From the IMG/VR virus record IMGVR_UViG_3300042465_005662, positions 1 to 52,701 of that record: 52,701 nucleotides of DNA; one strand, given 5' to 3'. The notes under the pieces were generated by a model. It saw only the letters and a list, made by a program, of their open reading frames with translations. It searched no databases and was not told the DNA's origin. The position numbers were made by a program, and so were the translations under genes. This document shows, in pieces, positions 12,319 through 20,710 of the stretch (within the stretch, counting starts at the first letter, position 1; each line of letters opens with the position of its first letter). The DNA comes from a virus.

Positions 12319-14182
12319 ATTTTGCTTCGCCCCAGCTTGGGCCAACTTCTACGTCACACCGGTTGGGCACTTCCATCTTGACGCAGTTTGCCATGATCTG
12401 AGCAGCCTGCAGCGCCTCATCTTTGGTGCGCACGGACAGGGCCAGCTCATCGTGCACTTGGAGGATAGGATCAAAGCCTGCCTTTTTCAGGGCCACCATG
12501 GCCGCTTTGGTCTGGTCTGCGGCAGACCCCTGGATTAAACGATTGAGCCCCTTGTAGGTGCCTGCGCGCTTGATCCTGGAGCCGTATTCAATCACAGCCT
12601 GTTCACGTGGCAGCGCTTTGTTCACGCCCCACTCCATTGGTTCCCAAAGAGGGAACCGACACTTGCGGCCAAGCAGCGTGCGGATCGCGCCGCCTGCAGC
12701 CGGATGGTCAATCCGCTTCATCACCGCGTTGACCGTGCCCTTGAGGAACGGGACGTTGGTATGGAACCGTGTGATCAGCTCCTCCGCTTCGCTCAGGGCC
12801 AAGTCTAGTTGCGCCGCGAGCTTGTTCTTGCCCATGCCGTACATCAGGCCCAGGCCGATCGTCTTGGCTGCCTTGCGTTTGATCCCGGCCATGTCCGCCA
12901 CCATCTGGTGGAAGTCGGTGTTGGGATCGTTGTTGTAGGCGTCGACCATGGTGTCGGCCCCGGGCAGGCCTAGGAGGCTTGCGTAGTGCACCAGCAAGCG
13001 CGGTTCTTGGGACGAGAAGTCATTTGATGCCCACATGTGCCCCTGCTCAGGCAGGAACAGGCCACGCACCATCGGGCCAATGATCTCGTGCCGGGCAGGC
13101 ACCTGCTGGAGGTTGGGGTTGGCCATGGACAAACGGCCAGTGACCGTGCCGCCATCATCAGAGCGCATCTGGTTGACGTGGGGATGGATGCGTCCTGTCT
13201 TGGCACTGAAGTCCATGTAAGGCTGCAGGAATGTGCTGTGCGTCTTGTTGGTCTCGCGCGCCTCAATGATCATCTTGGCCAGCGGGTGATCGTGGTTGTC
13301 CAGGAACTGCTTGGTGAAGCTGGGTGCGCCCTGCTCGGTCTTGGCATACTGAATGCCCAGGCGGTCGAAGGCGTGGGCAATGGACGCCGCACCCCAGATG
13401 TCGATCTTGACGCCTGCCTGCTCTTTCATCTCTTTGAGCAACTGGTGCTCGCGGGTGCGCATGCGGTCAATCATCAGGCCGCACTTCTCCCTGTCAAAGC
13501 GGATGCCCTTGCGGGTCATCTCCAGCAGCACAGGGAACACATCGGTCTCGACACCGAAAATGGATTCGACTTCATCCTGGCGCATCTTGATCTTGAAGTG
13601 CTGCCAGAGCTTGAGGGTCAGCGCCGCGTCTTGCTCCGCGTACTCGCCGACGTACATCGCTGGGAGCTTCCAGAGCTCTTTCTTAGGGTGGACGCCAAAG
13701 TCGGCTGCCGCTTGTTTAAGCCCTTGCTCCGATTTAATCTCTTGGAGGTAGTCGAAGCCAAGCGCATTAAGGCTGAACGAGAAACGGTTTTCGTCAAGAA
13801 GGGGGGCCGCAAGCATAGTGTCCATGATTCGGCCATTGATTGTGAATCCACTGGCACCCAGCCACCCGGCGTCGTAGGCCGCGTTGTGCATGATCTTGTC
13901 GGCGGGGGTGGCCAGAACGTCTTTGATCCATCGTTCCACCATCCTTTTATCGAGATTACCTCCTCCAGCATGAGCAACAGGATAGTACCCAGACCACCCA
14001 TCCACAGCGATGGCATATCCAACAATAAACCCGTCAGCACGAGGCCAGCCGGGACCAAAAGACTCCAGGTTCGGATCGCATGTTTCGAGGTCAATTGCTA
14101 TCTCCTTGGCTGTGGATAAGTTGGGGAAAGTTTCCGGAGCAACCCACTCTGTGGGGGTCGGGAAAAGTGGCATGGTTCTCAT
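12317..14182 (-). CDS. polA: Family A DNA polymerase with 3'-5' exonuclease
   Basis: A 621-aa replicative polymerase. The exonuclease motifs are present: D31-x-E33 (IDLETC), HNAAYDAGW with D104, and YAEQD with D185. The polymerase motifs are A at 387-395 (NDFSSQEPR, D388), B at 435-449 (K440...Y448-G), and C at 577-579 (HDE). In motif B, Leu444 aligns with E. coli Phe762, so this is a Leu-type enzyme; published virioplankton work associates Leu with slower or temperate-style replication. Motif A reads QEPR, not the usual xIELR. There is no 5' nuclease domain. The start at 14182 overlaps the helicase stop (ATGA); ATG 14173 is an alternative. Confidence 0.93.
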   Translation of the reverse strand: MRTMPLFPTPTEWVAPETFPNLSTAKEIAIDLETCDPNLESFGPGWPRADGFIVGYAIAVDGWSGYYPVAHAGGGNLDKRMVERWIKDVLATPADKIMHNAAYDAGWLGASGFTINGRIMDTMLAAPLLDENRFSFSLNALGFDYLQEIKSEQGLKQAAADFGVHPKKELWKLPAMYVGEYAEQDAALTLKLWQHFKIKMRQDEVESIFGVETDVFPVLLEMTRKGIRFDREKCGLMIDRMRTREHQLLKEMKEQAGVKIDIWGAASIAHAFDRLGIQYAKTEQGAPSFTKQFLDNHDHPLAKMIIEARETNKTHSTFLQPYMDFSAKTGRIHPHVNQMRSDDGGTVTGRLSMANPNLQQVPARHEIIGPMVRGLFLPEQGHMWASNDFSSQEPRLLVHYASLLGLPGADTMVDAYNNDPNTDFHQMVADMAGIKRKAAKTIGLGLMYGMGKNKLAAQLDLALSEAEELITRFHTNVPFLKGTVNAVMKRIDHPAAGGAIRTLLGRKCRFPLWEPMEWGVNKALPREQAVIEYGSRIKRAGTYKGLNRLIQGSAADQTKAAMVALKKAGFDPILQVHDELALSVRTKDEALQAAQIMANCVKMEVPNRCDVEVGPSWGEAK

Positions 14183-15681
14183 AGCATGAAGCCTTTATCT
14201 TGAAACTTGGGAAGCACTAAGTGCAATGATTTCTTCGCGCGGGTAATGCCCACATAGAACAGGCGGTTCACGTTGTCCCCGTTCTTCTGGTATTCCTTGG
14301 CGAACTTTGTGGAGATGTCCATGAGCAACAAGACGTTGTCCGCCTCCCCGCCCTTGGCTCCATGGATTGTGGATAACTTGACCCGGCTGCCGTCCCCGAG
14401 CTTGCCGCCGCGGCGCAGCACAGAGATCAGGTACTCGCGCTTGTCGTTGGCGATCTTGCCCAGGGCCTCGTGCCAGATGGGTGTGGACAGCAGCCCGTAA
14501 CTGGCCTGCAGCTGCTCCATGGCATAGAGCTCGTTGCGATCGCCTTTGAAGCTCCGATGTCCGCGGGCCACGTAATCCGAATCGAGATACCTGTAGATGT
14601 TGGCCACTTCCTCGCCGCCGACCAGTTGGTTCTTGCGCAGGCGCTCCCAGGCCACCACGGCCTTGAGGATGGTGGGTCCCACGCTGGGGACACCGCTGCG
14701 GTCAAACAACACGCCCTTACCCTTGAGCCATTCGCCTACCGGGTTGAGCAGGTAGTTGGTGCTGGCCAGGATGAGCCATTCGCCGTTGTCTATGGGCACG
14801 TCCTCGAAGCGGTAGTAGGTCATCACGTGGCCCTCGAAGTCGCGAGGCTTCCACACCTTTGGTTGGCGCTCACGGATGCGGTGCACCACTTGGTTGGCCA
14901 AGCGGTGCACGGTGCTCGGAACGCGGTAGGACTGCTGCAGCACTTTGATCGTGCCGGTGAAGGACAGGAAGCTCTTGACATCTGCCCCGGCCCAGGTGAA
15001 CACAGCCTGATCGTCGTCGCCTGCAAGGTAGACCCGCTTGGCTTTGGAGGCCAATGCTTCGACCAGTTGCCACTGCAGCCGGGATAGATCCTGCGCTTCG
15101 TCAACAATCAGAACCTCCAGTGAAGGCAGCTGCTCTGCGTCGCTGACCACCATCTCCAAGAGGTCGGTGAAGTCCAGCAGGTCTTTGCTGCGTTTGTAGT
15201 GACGGTAGGTCCGCTCGACAAACTCAAAGTGATGCCACTCGATGTCCAGCCCTGACTCGTTGTAGTGCTGGCGCAGGTCAATGCCGCGGATGCGGGCCAG
15301 ATTGATCTCGTTGAGGATGGGGTTGTCTGGCTTGGACAGGTCGGTGTCGTCGTCAGCGTTGATTTTGATCTCGATGCCTGCTTGCGCTGCAAACTCGCGG
15401 TAGTTCTCCGCCTGCATGATCAGGTCCGGCTTGACGGACAGCACCCGGTAGGCGAGGCTGTGCAGTGTGCGAAAGAACGGGAAGTCTGTCTTGGGGTGCA
15501 GTTGCGGGAATTTGGTGAGAGCCCTGTCGCGCGCTTCGTTGGCAGCCTTTCTGGTGAAAGAAAAGTAGCCAATCCTTGCAGAGGAAACCCCTGACTCGAG
15601 CTCGCGGTCGACGACGTTGAGCAGGTAAGTGGTCTTGCCAGAGCCTGGGGGCCCGAACACCTTTTCAATGTTCGGTGTCAT
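14179..15681 (-). CDS. UvrD/Rep-like superfamily 1 helicase
   Basis: A 500-aa SF1A helicase. Walker A is GPPGSGKT (10-17), motif II is VDEAQD (around 194-199), motif III GDDDQAVFTWAGAD (222-235), motif IV QSYR (251-254), motif V STIHGAKGGEADNV (about 437-450) and motif VI YVGITRAKK (about 476-484). It is shorter than UvrD because the inserted 2B-type domain is small. It translocates on ssDNA with ATP. It overlaps the upstream gene by 17 nt and the polymerase by ATGA, so it is likely to unwind DNA for this polymerase. Confidence 0.93.
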   Translation of the reverse strand: MTPNIEKVFGPPGSGKTTYLLNVVDRELESGVSSARIGYFSFTRKAANEARDRALTKFPQLHPKTDFPFFRTLHSLAYRVLSVKPDLIMQAENYREFAAQAGIEIKINADDDTDLSKPDNPILNEINLARIRGIDLRQHYNESGLDIEWHHFEFVERTYRHYKRSKDLLDFTDLLEMVVSDAEQLPSLEVLIVDEAQDLSRLQWQLVEALASKAKRVYLAGDDDQAVFTWAGADVKSFLSFTGTIKVLQQSYRVPSTVHRLANQVVHRIRERQPKVWKPRDFEGHVMTYYRFEDVPIDNGEWLILASTNYLLNPVGEWLKGKGVLFDRSGVPSVGPTILKAVVAWERLRKNQLVGGEEVANIYRYLDSDYVARGHRSFKGDRNELYAMEQLQASYGLLSTPIWHEALGKIANDKREYLISVLRRGGKLGDGSRVKLSTIHGAKGGEADNVLLLMDISTKFAKEYQKNGDNVNRLFYVGITRAKKSLHLVLPKFQDKGFML

Positions 15682-15922
15682 GGTCCGTCACTCTATACAT
15701 GTCGTTGGGCCAGACAAGGACCGGCGTGTCAGGACCAATGTACGCGCCCTCGATGTTGAACTCGATGAACTCGCGTGCGTCCTCAAACGTCATGCCATCG
15801 CGCGACATCAAGATGTTGCGGATCACCTCGGCGTTATAGACCAGCACTTCGATCTGGCCCTTCTTGTTCCAGACCATGGCTGGGCCAATAATGGCCTCGT
15901 CTAAATCGTCCCACTTTTTCAA
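15665..15922 (-). CDS. Conserved 85-aa phage protein, TTG start
   Basis: A widespread phage family of unknown function, recognised by DEAIIGPAMVW and by RDGMTFEDAREFIEFN plus EGAYIGP.TPVLVWPNDM. The start is TTG at 15922: GGGAG lies 6 nt upstream, and the TTG overlaps the primase stop (TTGA). The first in-frame ATG would cut off the conserved DEAIIGPA segment. It sits between primase and helicase, suggesting a replication-linked role. Confidence 0.75.
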   Translation of the reverse strand: MKKWDDLDEAIIGPAMVWNKKGQIEVLVYNAEVIRNILMSRDGMTFEDAREFIEFNIEGAYIGPDTPVLVWPNDMYRVTDHDTEH

Positions 15923-17451
15923 AATGGACTCCCTTCGGTGCGTTGGGTTTGTGTGTCGAACGGCGCTTCTTGTTTGCCGAAGCGCGGGATGCGCCAGCAG
16001 CGCACAGCGCGGCCCTTGAGGAACAGGCTGATGGGCTCGCCGCCGATGTCGCGCAGGCGCTGGGCCATCTTAGGCGCTGTCAGGGCTTTGAAGTTGTTGC
16101 GCAGCAGGTGCGCGTCCATGTCCTTCATGCGGAAGTAGGTCTTGCCCTCGTCCTCGTCTGTCCATGGTCGGCCCATGAGCATCTCTTCGCGGGCCAGGGC
16201 CTGTTGCATGTGGGTCGTGAATTCTTCCAACAGGTCCATGAACCGACCAATGACGCTGGTGTCTTCGGAGGCCACGGTGATCTGCTCGGTCTCCACCATC
16301 TCTTTGAGCAAAGCGTTGAGCAGGTTTTCCCAGTCAACCTTGCGCAGCGTAGGCGGCACGGTGTTGATCTTTTCGAGGCATGCCTTTTGGAAGGCCGCTT
16401 GGTTGTAAAGCATCTCTGTCTCGAGCTCTACACGCTTGCCATTGACGTCCAGGAACCACAGTGGTGGGTCGCTGGCGTACTTGGACAGGCTGGCTATCTG
16501 AGCCGCATCAGGGGCGTGAGCTCCGATTCCGAATTTGCGAGAACGGCACAGGCCTGAGTTGCAAAAACTGTTGAGAGGCGCGTCCTTGCATTTGTATTGA
16601 TAATCCTTTTTGCCCGCCTGTTTGATGATGAGTTGGACCTCATTGTTAGGTAGCGGGGGAGCAACGTACTTGAGGTTGTACTCGACCATCTTGTCTTCCC
16701 ATCCACCTGGGTGGGCACGTTTAAGATAGACACCAATGTTGAATAGGCCATTATTGCGGGTGCCTTCCGGAAAGCCCTGCGCACACAGTGCCTGTAGACA
16801 AGGCGGGCCATCTTTGATGGGGCTCTCCGCTTGCTTCGGTGGCTCTGGGAAATTAAGCGGCGTGTCCTGGACATTTGCAGCGTGGAGCTCATAAAACTCT
16901 TCAAGGGTCGCCGCAGAACCGTCGGCATTGAATGCATACCTTGTACCCGAATCCCCGCCAAAGTACGGAAGGTTGAGGAAGTTGCCGGTGTCTCCTCGGT
17001 CCACGAGGATCTCTGCTTGCTTGGGGAATATCTCCCGGCCTGCCTCGCCAAGGAGAGCAGCAGCGTTCTTGAGATACGTCTGGTAGTCACGAGCAGGCGC
17101 AGGCGTTTTTGTAAATAGGAATACATGTGCACCTCCTGATTTGCTGCGGCACACGACGAGCGGCAGCTTCAATTGATGAATTTTTTCAACCAAGCCTTTG
17201 TGGTCGAGCGGGTACTGATCAATATCGATGCAGCCCCAGATGCAAGTGTTGTCAGCACGAATTGGGATAATGCCCAGGGACGGGTCAACCCCCGCAAAAT
17301 GCTGGACCCATAAATCGTCAGTAGGTGGCTTGCGAACCACCGTAGCTTGTCCCGCCTGCTTACCATCGCCTCGCTCCGATTTAATTCTGTAGGTGCCATA
17401 AGCGATGTCGAGGCCGCTGAATATGGCTTTGAATCTGGTGATGTCGGTCAT
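15919..17451 (-). CDS. TOTE-type archaeo-eukaryotic primase
   Basis: A 510-aa primase of the archaeo-eukaryotic fold, closest in motif pattern to the primases of TOTE conflict systems and related phage enzymes. Visible motifs are the metal-binding DID at 76-78 (WGCIDIDQY), SKSGGAHVFLF with H109, FPKQ at 142-145, and GNFLNLPYFGG at 156-166. A PriCT-like middle follows (about 230-285: NNGLFNIGVYL ... PLPNNEV) with C288, C297 and C302, perhaps a zinc site. ATG 17451 has a weak SD; a TTG at 17487 would add 12 residues. It likely primes synthesis for the adjacent polymerase. Confidence 0.8.
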   Translation of the reverse strand: MTDITRFKAIFSGLDIAYGTYRIKSERGDGKQAGQATVVRKPPTDDLWVQHFAGVDPSLGIIPIRADNTCIWGCIDIDQYPLDHKGLVEKIHQLKLPLVVCRSKSGGAHVFLFTKTPAPARDYQTYLKNAAALLGEAGREIFPKQAEILVDRGDTGNFLNLPYFGGDSGTRYAFNADGSAATLEEFYELHAANVQDTPLNFPEPPKQAESPIKDGPPCLQALCAQGFPEGTRNNGLFNIGVYLKRAHPGGWEDKMVEYNLKYVAPPLPNNEVQLIIKQAGKKDYQYKCKDAPLNSFCNSGLCRSRKFGIGAHAPDAAQIASLSKYASDPPLWFLDVNGKRVELETEMLYNQAAFQKACLEKINTVPPTLRKVDWENLLNALLKEMVETEQITVASEDTSVIGRFMDLLEEFTTHMQQALAREEMLMGRPWTDEDEGKTYFRMKDMDAHLLRNNFKALTAPKMAQRLRDIGGEPISLFLKGRAVRCWRIPRFGKQEAPFDTQTQRTEGSPF

Positions 17452-17499
17452 ACAACTCTCTATAGAAGGCGGGGCCGCTGCGAACAACGGCCCCTAAAC

Positions 17500-18276
17500 T
17501 CAAAATGGTGCAGCGTTCGAGCTTGCAGCGCCTTCAGCGTGCTCGTGCTTGACCTTGACGTCACCAGCATTGATCTGCTGTGCGAAAGACTTGGCAGCCG
17601 TATAGGCGTTCATGTCTTCAACAGGGCCGACCTTCTCCACTTCCCAACCAAACCACTTGCCCTTGTCATTCGACTCGGCCTGTGTCGTCAAGCGATACAG
17701 GTGGCTGTACATAGGAGGCGTGAACGGACCGTTCTTGCCCATCATCTTGGTGGACATCAACATGCTGTTCCACTTGCGTGACTTCTTCAGTTGTGTCGAC
17801 TTCATCGTGATCAACGCTGGCTCTGGGATGCCGCTGTCGTTGATGACCATCACGTAGTGGTTGGCCGTGTTCTCGATGTAGTTGCCGTTGTCCAGATAGT
17901 CCTTGCTGTCGCCCGGTTCGCGGTGCGTGCGCGTGAGGATATCGGACGTTGCGGGGTAGACAGCGATTGGAGCACCGCTGCCCGAGCCGCGTGGGGCCCA
18001 CTCGATGTACTGGCGAACGTAGGTCACGGGGATGACTATGATGCCTGCCTTGCCGTCATGCAGTTCACCTGTAACAGTGTTCATGATCATGCCGGGCAGA
18101 GCGCCGTCCACTTCACCCACTTCTGGGCTGGTGTTGGTCAACAGGCGCAGGAACGGGAGCGCAAAGTCTTCCTGGCCCATGCCGTCAAAGCCACTGTTGG
18201 CATCGTCTTCAAACACGTTGCCCAATGCAACTGCGTACTCTTTGTTCTCTGGAACTGCGACTTGATTCTTGCTCAT
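17500..18276 (-). CDS. Conserved phage protein, candidate ssDNA-binding protein
   Basis: A 258-aa protein of a family common in phage replication blocks. The typical pattern is DFALPFLRLLTNTSPEVGE, GMIMNTVTGELHDGKAGI and VIPVTYVRQYIEW. The location next to the primase, the likely OB-type beta-rich core and a C-terminus ending in Pro-Phe (as in many SSBs) make single-stranded DNA binding plausible, but the tail is not strongly acidic. Start ATG 18276 has a strong AAAGGAA site. A recombination-partner role is the alternative. Confidence 0.6.
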   Translation of the reverse strand: MSKNQVAVPENKEYAVALGNVFEDDANSGFDGMGQEDFALPFLRLLTNTSPEVGEVDGALPGMIMNTVTGELHDGKAGIIVIPVTYVRQYIEWAPRGSGSGAPIAVYPATSDILTRTHREPGDSKDYLDNGNYIENTANHYVMVINDSGIPEPALITMKSTQLKKSRKWNSMLMSTKMMGKNGPFTPPMYSHLYRLTTQAESNDKGKWFGWEVEKVGPVEDMNAYTAAKSFAQQINAGDVKVKHEHAEGAASSNAAPF

Positions 18277-18288
18277 GATTGATTTCCT

Positions 18289-18846
18289 TTAGGCTGATTT
18301 AATGGTCGCTTTTTGGCCGATGAATACGCCAAAAAGGTCTGTCGGGAACGCGGTGCCGCGTTCCGTTTGCTCACGAACCCAGGCCTTGAGGGTCTGGGGT
18401 TCGATCTTCTGCGCTTGCTCCACAGGGTAGCTTTGCTCACGCAGCAGATTCAGTAGGCTCTCGCACAGTTGGTCTTCTCCTCGACCGAACCGCACGGAGA
18501 CCGTGTTTTTGATGATGTCGTCGTAGCCGTTGTCACGCAGCCATTCGTAGGCCTGGGCCCGGTTCTCTTCCTTAATGGAGGCAGAGTAGAAAGGCTTGAC
18601 AGTGATCTTGCTGCCGTCCGACATGGTGAATTCCTTCATGCCAAGCTCAGTTAGCATGTTGGGCAGTGTCTCTTCTTGCATTTTGCGCAGTTGCTCCGCG
18701 CGCTCTTTAAGAACAGACTCCATTTCTTCAATTTCTTTTTCCAGCATCTTGGCGCGCTTGGCCAATGCTGCAACAGAAGACAGGTCCTCATCCTTTACGG
18801 TGAGAGCGCCTGCGTCCTCTTCAAACATGGAATTTAAATTACTCAT
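18289..18846 (-). CDS. Conserved 185-aa phage replication-block protein
   Basis: The ATG at 18846 follows a perfect AAAGGAG. Residues about 20-65 are a coiled coil (AKRAKMLEKEIEEMESVL). The conserved C-terminal half (YEWLRDNGYDDIIKNTVSVR, FGRGED, and LKAWVREQTERGTAFPTDLF) matches a family repeatedly seen beside phage SSB/primase genes. Function unknown. It overlaps the end of the 109-aa gene by 8 nt. Confidence 0.7.
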   Translation of the reverse strand: MSNLNSMFEEDAGALTVKDEDLSSVAALAKRAKMLEKEIEEMESVLKERAEQLRKMQEETLPNMLTELGMKEFTMSDGSKITVKPFYSASIKEENRAQAYEWLRDNGYDDIIKNTVSVRFGRGEDQLCESLLNLLREQSYPVEQAQKIEPQTLKAWVREQTERGTAFPTDLFGVFIGQKATIKSA

Positions 18847-19168
18847 CGATTTCTCCTTTCTGGGTGACGTCAATTCTGACAGGTAGATACAAGTGCTCGC
18901 GGCGATCCCACTTCAGCGCTGTGTAACGGCCATTGTTGAAAAATGCAGCAATCGAGCAGGCCAAGCCAATCGCTACGGGGTCCCCTGCCAAAAGCAGAAA
19001 GTCCTCGTCAGTGTAATTGCGCAGTTTATTACGCAATGTGCGGATCGTGGGTGCAGTGCTGAACGCAATCTGGTTGTATGTAGGCAGCAAGATCTTCATC
19101 TCACCAAACTTCATAGCAGGTGTCAAATTGTGATTTGGCATCTCTTGCACAACAAATACGGTTGTCAT
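18839..19168 (-). CDS. Conserved 109-aa phage protein
   Basis: First gene of the leftward replication operon. The pattern IRTLRNKLRNYTDEDFLLLAGDP followed by IGLACSIAAFFNNGRYTALKWDR is very common among tailed phages with no known function. The start at 19168 is preceded by GAAAGGATAGCGTAAAC, the same SD leader as the early operons. Confidence 0.75.
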   Translation of the reverse strand: MTTVFVVQEMPNHNLTPAMKFGEMKILLPTYNQIAFSTAPTIRTLRNKLRNYTDEDFLLLAGDPVAIGLACSIAAFFNNGRYTALKWDRREHLYLPVRIDVTQKGEIDE

Positions 19169-19255
19169 GTTTACGCTATCCTTTCTTTAAACGTGCATTT
19201 AGTGTACACTACTTTCCAGGTTGTCAACAACCTTTTTTTAGAAAGACAGAAAGCA
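19169..19255. promoter_or_regulatory. Divergent control region of replication and helicase operons
   Basis: The region holds a perfect 10-bp palindrome AGTGTACACT (19201-19210) that supplies a TACACT -10 on both strands. Leftward, TTGACA (reverse of 19222-19227) lies 15 bp away; no good -35 is seen rightward. A hairpin AGGTTG-TCAA-CAACCT followed by seven T (19218-19239) lies at the predicted 5' end of the rightward transcript and looks like an attenuator or 5' cap. The dyad could also be an operator for the phage HTH protein. Confidence 0.55.
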
Positions 19256-20710
19256 ATGGACTATTTTTTGAACAGCTACCCCTTCAAGAACCAACCGTTC
19301 ACCCATCAGGCCGCATTTCTGCAGCGTTTTTGGGAGGAGCCGGAGGTTGCGGTACTCGCAGAGATGGGCACTGGCAAGAGCTTTATGCTCATCAACAATG
19401 CTGCGATGCTCTATGACAAGGGCAGGATCAATGCGATGCTTATCGTAGCACCCAAGGGTGTGTATCGCAACTGGTACACCTCCGAAATACCCAAGCACAT
19501 GCCAGAGCACATCCCTCTGGCCATGGCCTGTTGGTCGCCGACCCCGCGTAAGGCCGAGAAGATAGAGATGGAGAAGATGCTGGCCAGCGTGGACAGCCTG
19601 AGGGTGCTGGTGATGAACATCGAGGCCTTCAGCACAGACAAGGGCATGCTGTTTGCACGCACGTTTTTGCGTGTAACCAACTCCTTCATGGCGATTGATG
19701 AAAGCACTACGATCAAGACGCCCGGGGCCAAGCGCACCAAGAGCATCATCAAGGTCGGCAAGGAAGCGAAGTACCGCCGCATCGCCACGGGCTCTCCTGT
19801 CACCAAGAGCCCTCTGGACCTGTACAGCCAGTGCGAGTTCCTGGGCAACGACTGCCTGGGTTACCACAGCTTCTACGCCTTCCAAGCCCGGTACGCGGTC
19901 CTCATTGAACGCAAAATGCCGACCCACACATTCAAACAGATCGTTGGCTACCGGCACTTGGATGAGCTGCAAAAGAAGCTCAACAAGTTTGCCTTCCGTG
20001 TGACCAAGGACGAGTGCTTGGACCTGCCTGACAAGGTGTTCGTGCGCCGCGAGATTGACCTCACGCCAGAGCAGAAGAAATACTACGAGCAGATGAAGCT
20101 CATGGCCCTGTCCATGATGGACGATGGCTCGATGATGACCACCAACAACGCGCTCACGCAGATCATGCGGCTGCAGCAGATTTGCTGTGGCCACGTGAAG
20201 CTGGACGATGGCAGGCAAGAGGACATCCCCAGCAATCGCGTCAACGAACTGCTGGCGCAGATCGAAGAGGTCGAGGGCAAGGTGATCATCTGGGCCAACT
20301 ACCGCCGCGACATTGAAAACATCAAGCTGGCGTTGCAGGAGAAGCACGGGATGACGTCGGTGGCCACGTACTTTGGCGACACAGAGGCCGAGGTCAGGCA
20401 AGAGATCGTGACCAACTTCCAGGACCCTCAGCATGATCTGCGGTTCTTCGTCGGCAACCCCCGCACCGGGGGCTACGGTCTCACGCTCACAGCAGCGCGC
20501 ACCGTGATCTATTACAGCAACAACTTTGACCTCGAGGTACGCTTGCAGTCCGAGGACCGCGCTCACCGCATCGGCCAGACCAACAAGGTAACCTACGTCG
20601 ACTTCATCAGCCCGGGGACCGTGGACGAGCACATCGTCAAGGCCCTGCGCAGCAAGATCAATATCGCCAACGCAGTGCTCGGAGAAGAGCTCAAGGAATG
20701 GATCAAGTAA
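19256..20710 (+). CDS. SNF2-type superfamily 2 helicase
   Basis: A 484-aa SF2 ATPase of the SNF2/Rad54 type. The Q residue and Walker A are at Q18 and EMGTGKS (36-42), motif II is DEST (148-151), motif III is ATGSP, and motif VI QSEDRAHRIGQ (431-441) is the SNF2 hallmark arginine finger. Phage versions probably remodel protein-DNA complexes or branched DNA during replication and recombination. ATG 19256 is chosen because a longer upstream frame crosses the control region; its SD (GAAAG) is modest. The nuclease gene starts within its 3' end. Confidence 0.88.
   Translation: MDYFLNSYPFKNQPFTHQAAFLQRFWEEPEVAVLAEMGTGKSFMLINNAAMLYDKGRINAMLIVAPKGVYRNWYTSEIPKHMPEHIPLAMACWSPTPRKAEKIEMEKMLASVDSLRVLVMNIEAFSTDKGMLFARTFLRVTNSFMAIDESTTIKTPGAKRTKSIIKVGKEAKYRRIATGSPVTKSPLDLYSQCEFLGNDCLGYHSFYAFQARYAVLIERKMPTHTFKQIVGYRHLDELQKKLNKFAFRVTKDECLDLPDKVFVRREIDLTPEQKKYYEQMKLMALSMMDDGSMMTTNNALTQIMRLQQICCGHVKLDDGRQEDIPSNRVNELLAQIEEVEGKVIIWANYRRDIENIKLALQEKHGMTSVATYFGDTEAEVRQEIVTNFQDPQHDLRFFVGNPRTGGYGLTLTAARTVIYYSNNFDLEVRLQSEDRAHRIGQTNKVTYVDFISPGTVDEHIVKALRSKINIANAVLGEELKEWIK

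Noticed and set aside
13037-14119. Long rightward frame opposite the DNA polymerase
   Set aside because: It is the antisense shadow of the polymerase, with no SD and low-complexity composition.
17452-17487. TTG-initiated N-terminal extension of the primase
   Set aside because: It adds a non-conserved Ala/Pro segment; ATG 17451 is preferred, although the SD there is weak.
19201-19210. AGTGTACACT considered as a phage RNA polymerase promoter
   Set aside because: No phage RNA polymerase gene is visible and the sequence fits a host-type -10 element.
19238-20632. 464-codon leftward frame opposite the SNF2 helicase
   Set aside because: Antisense shadow of a gene with full helicase motifs; no family resemblance.
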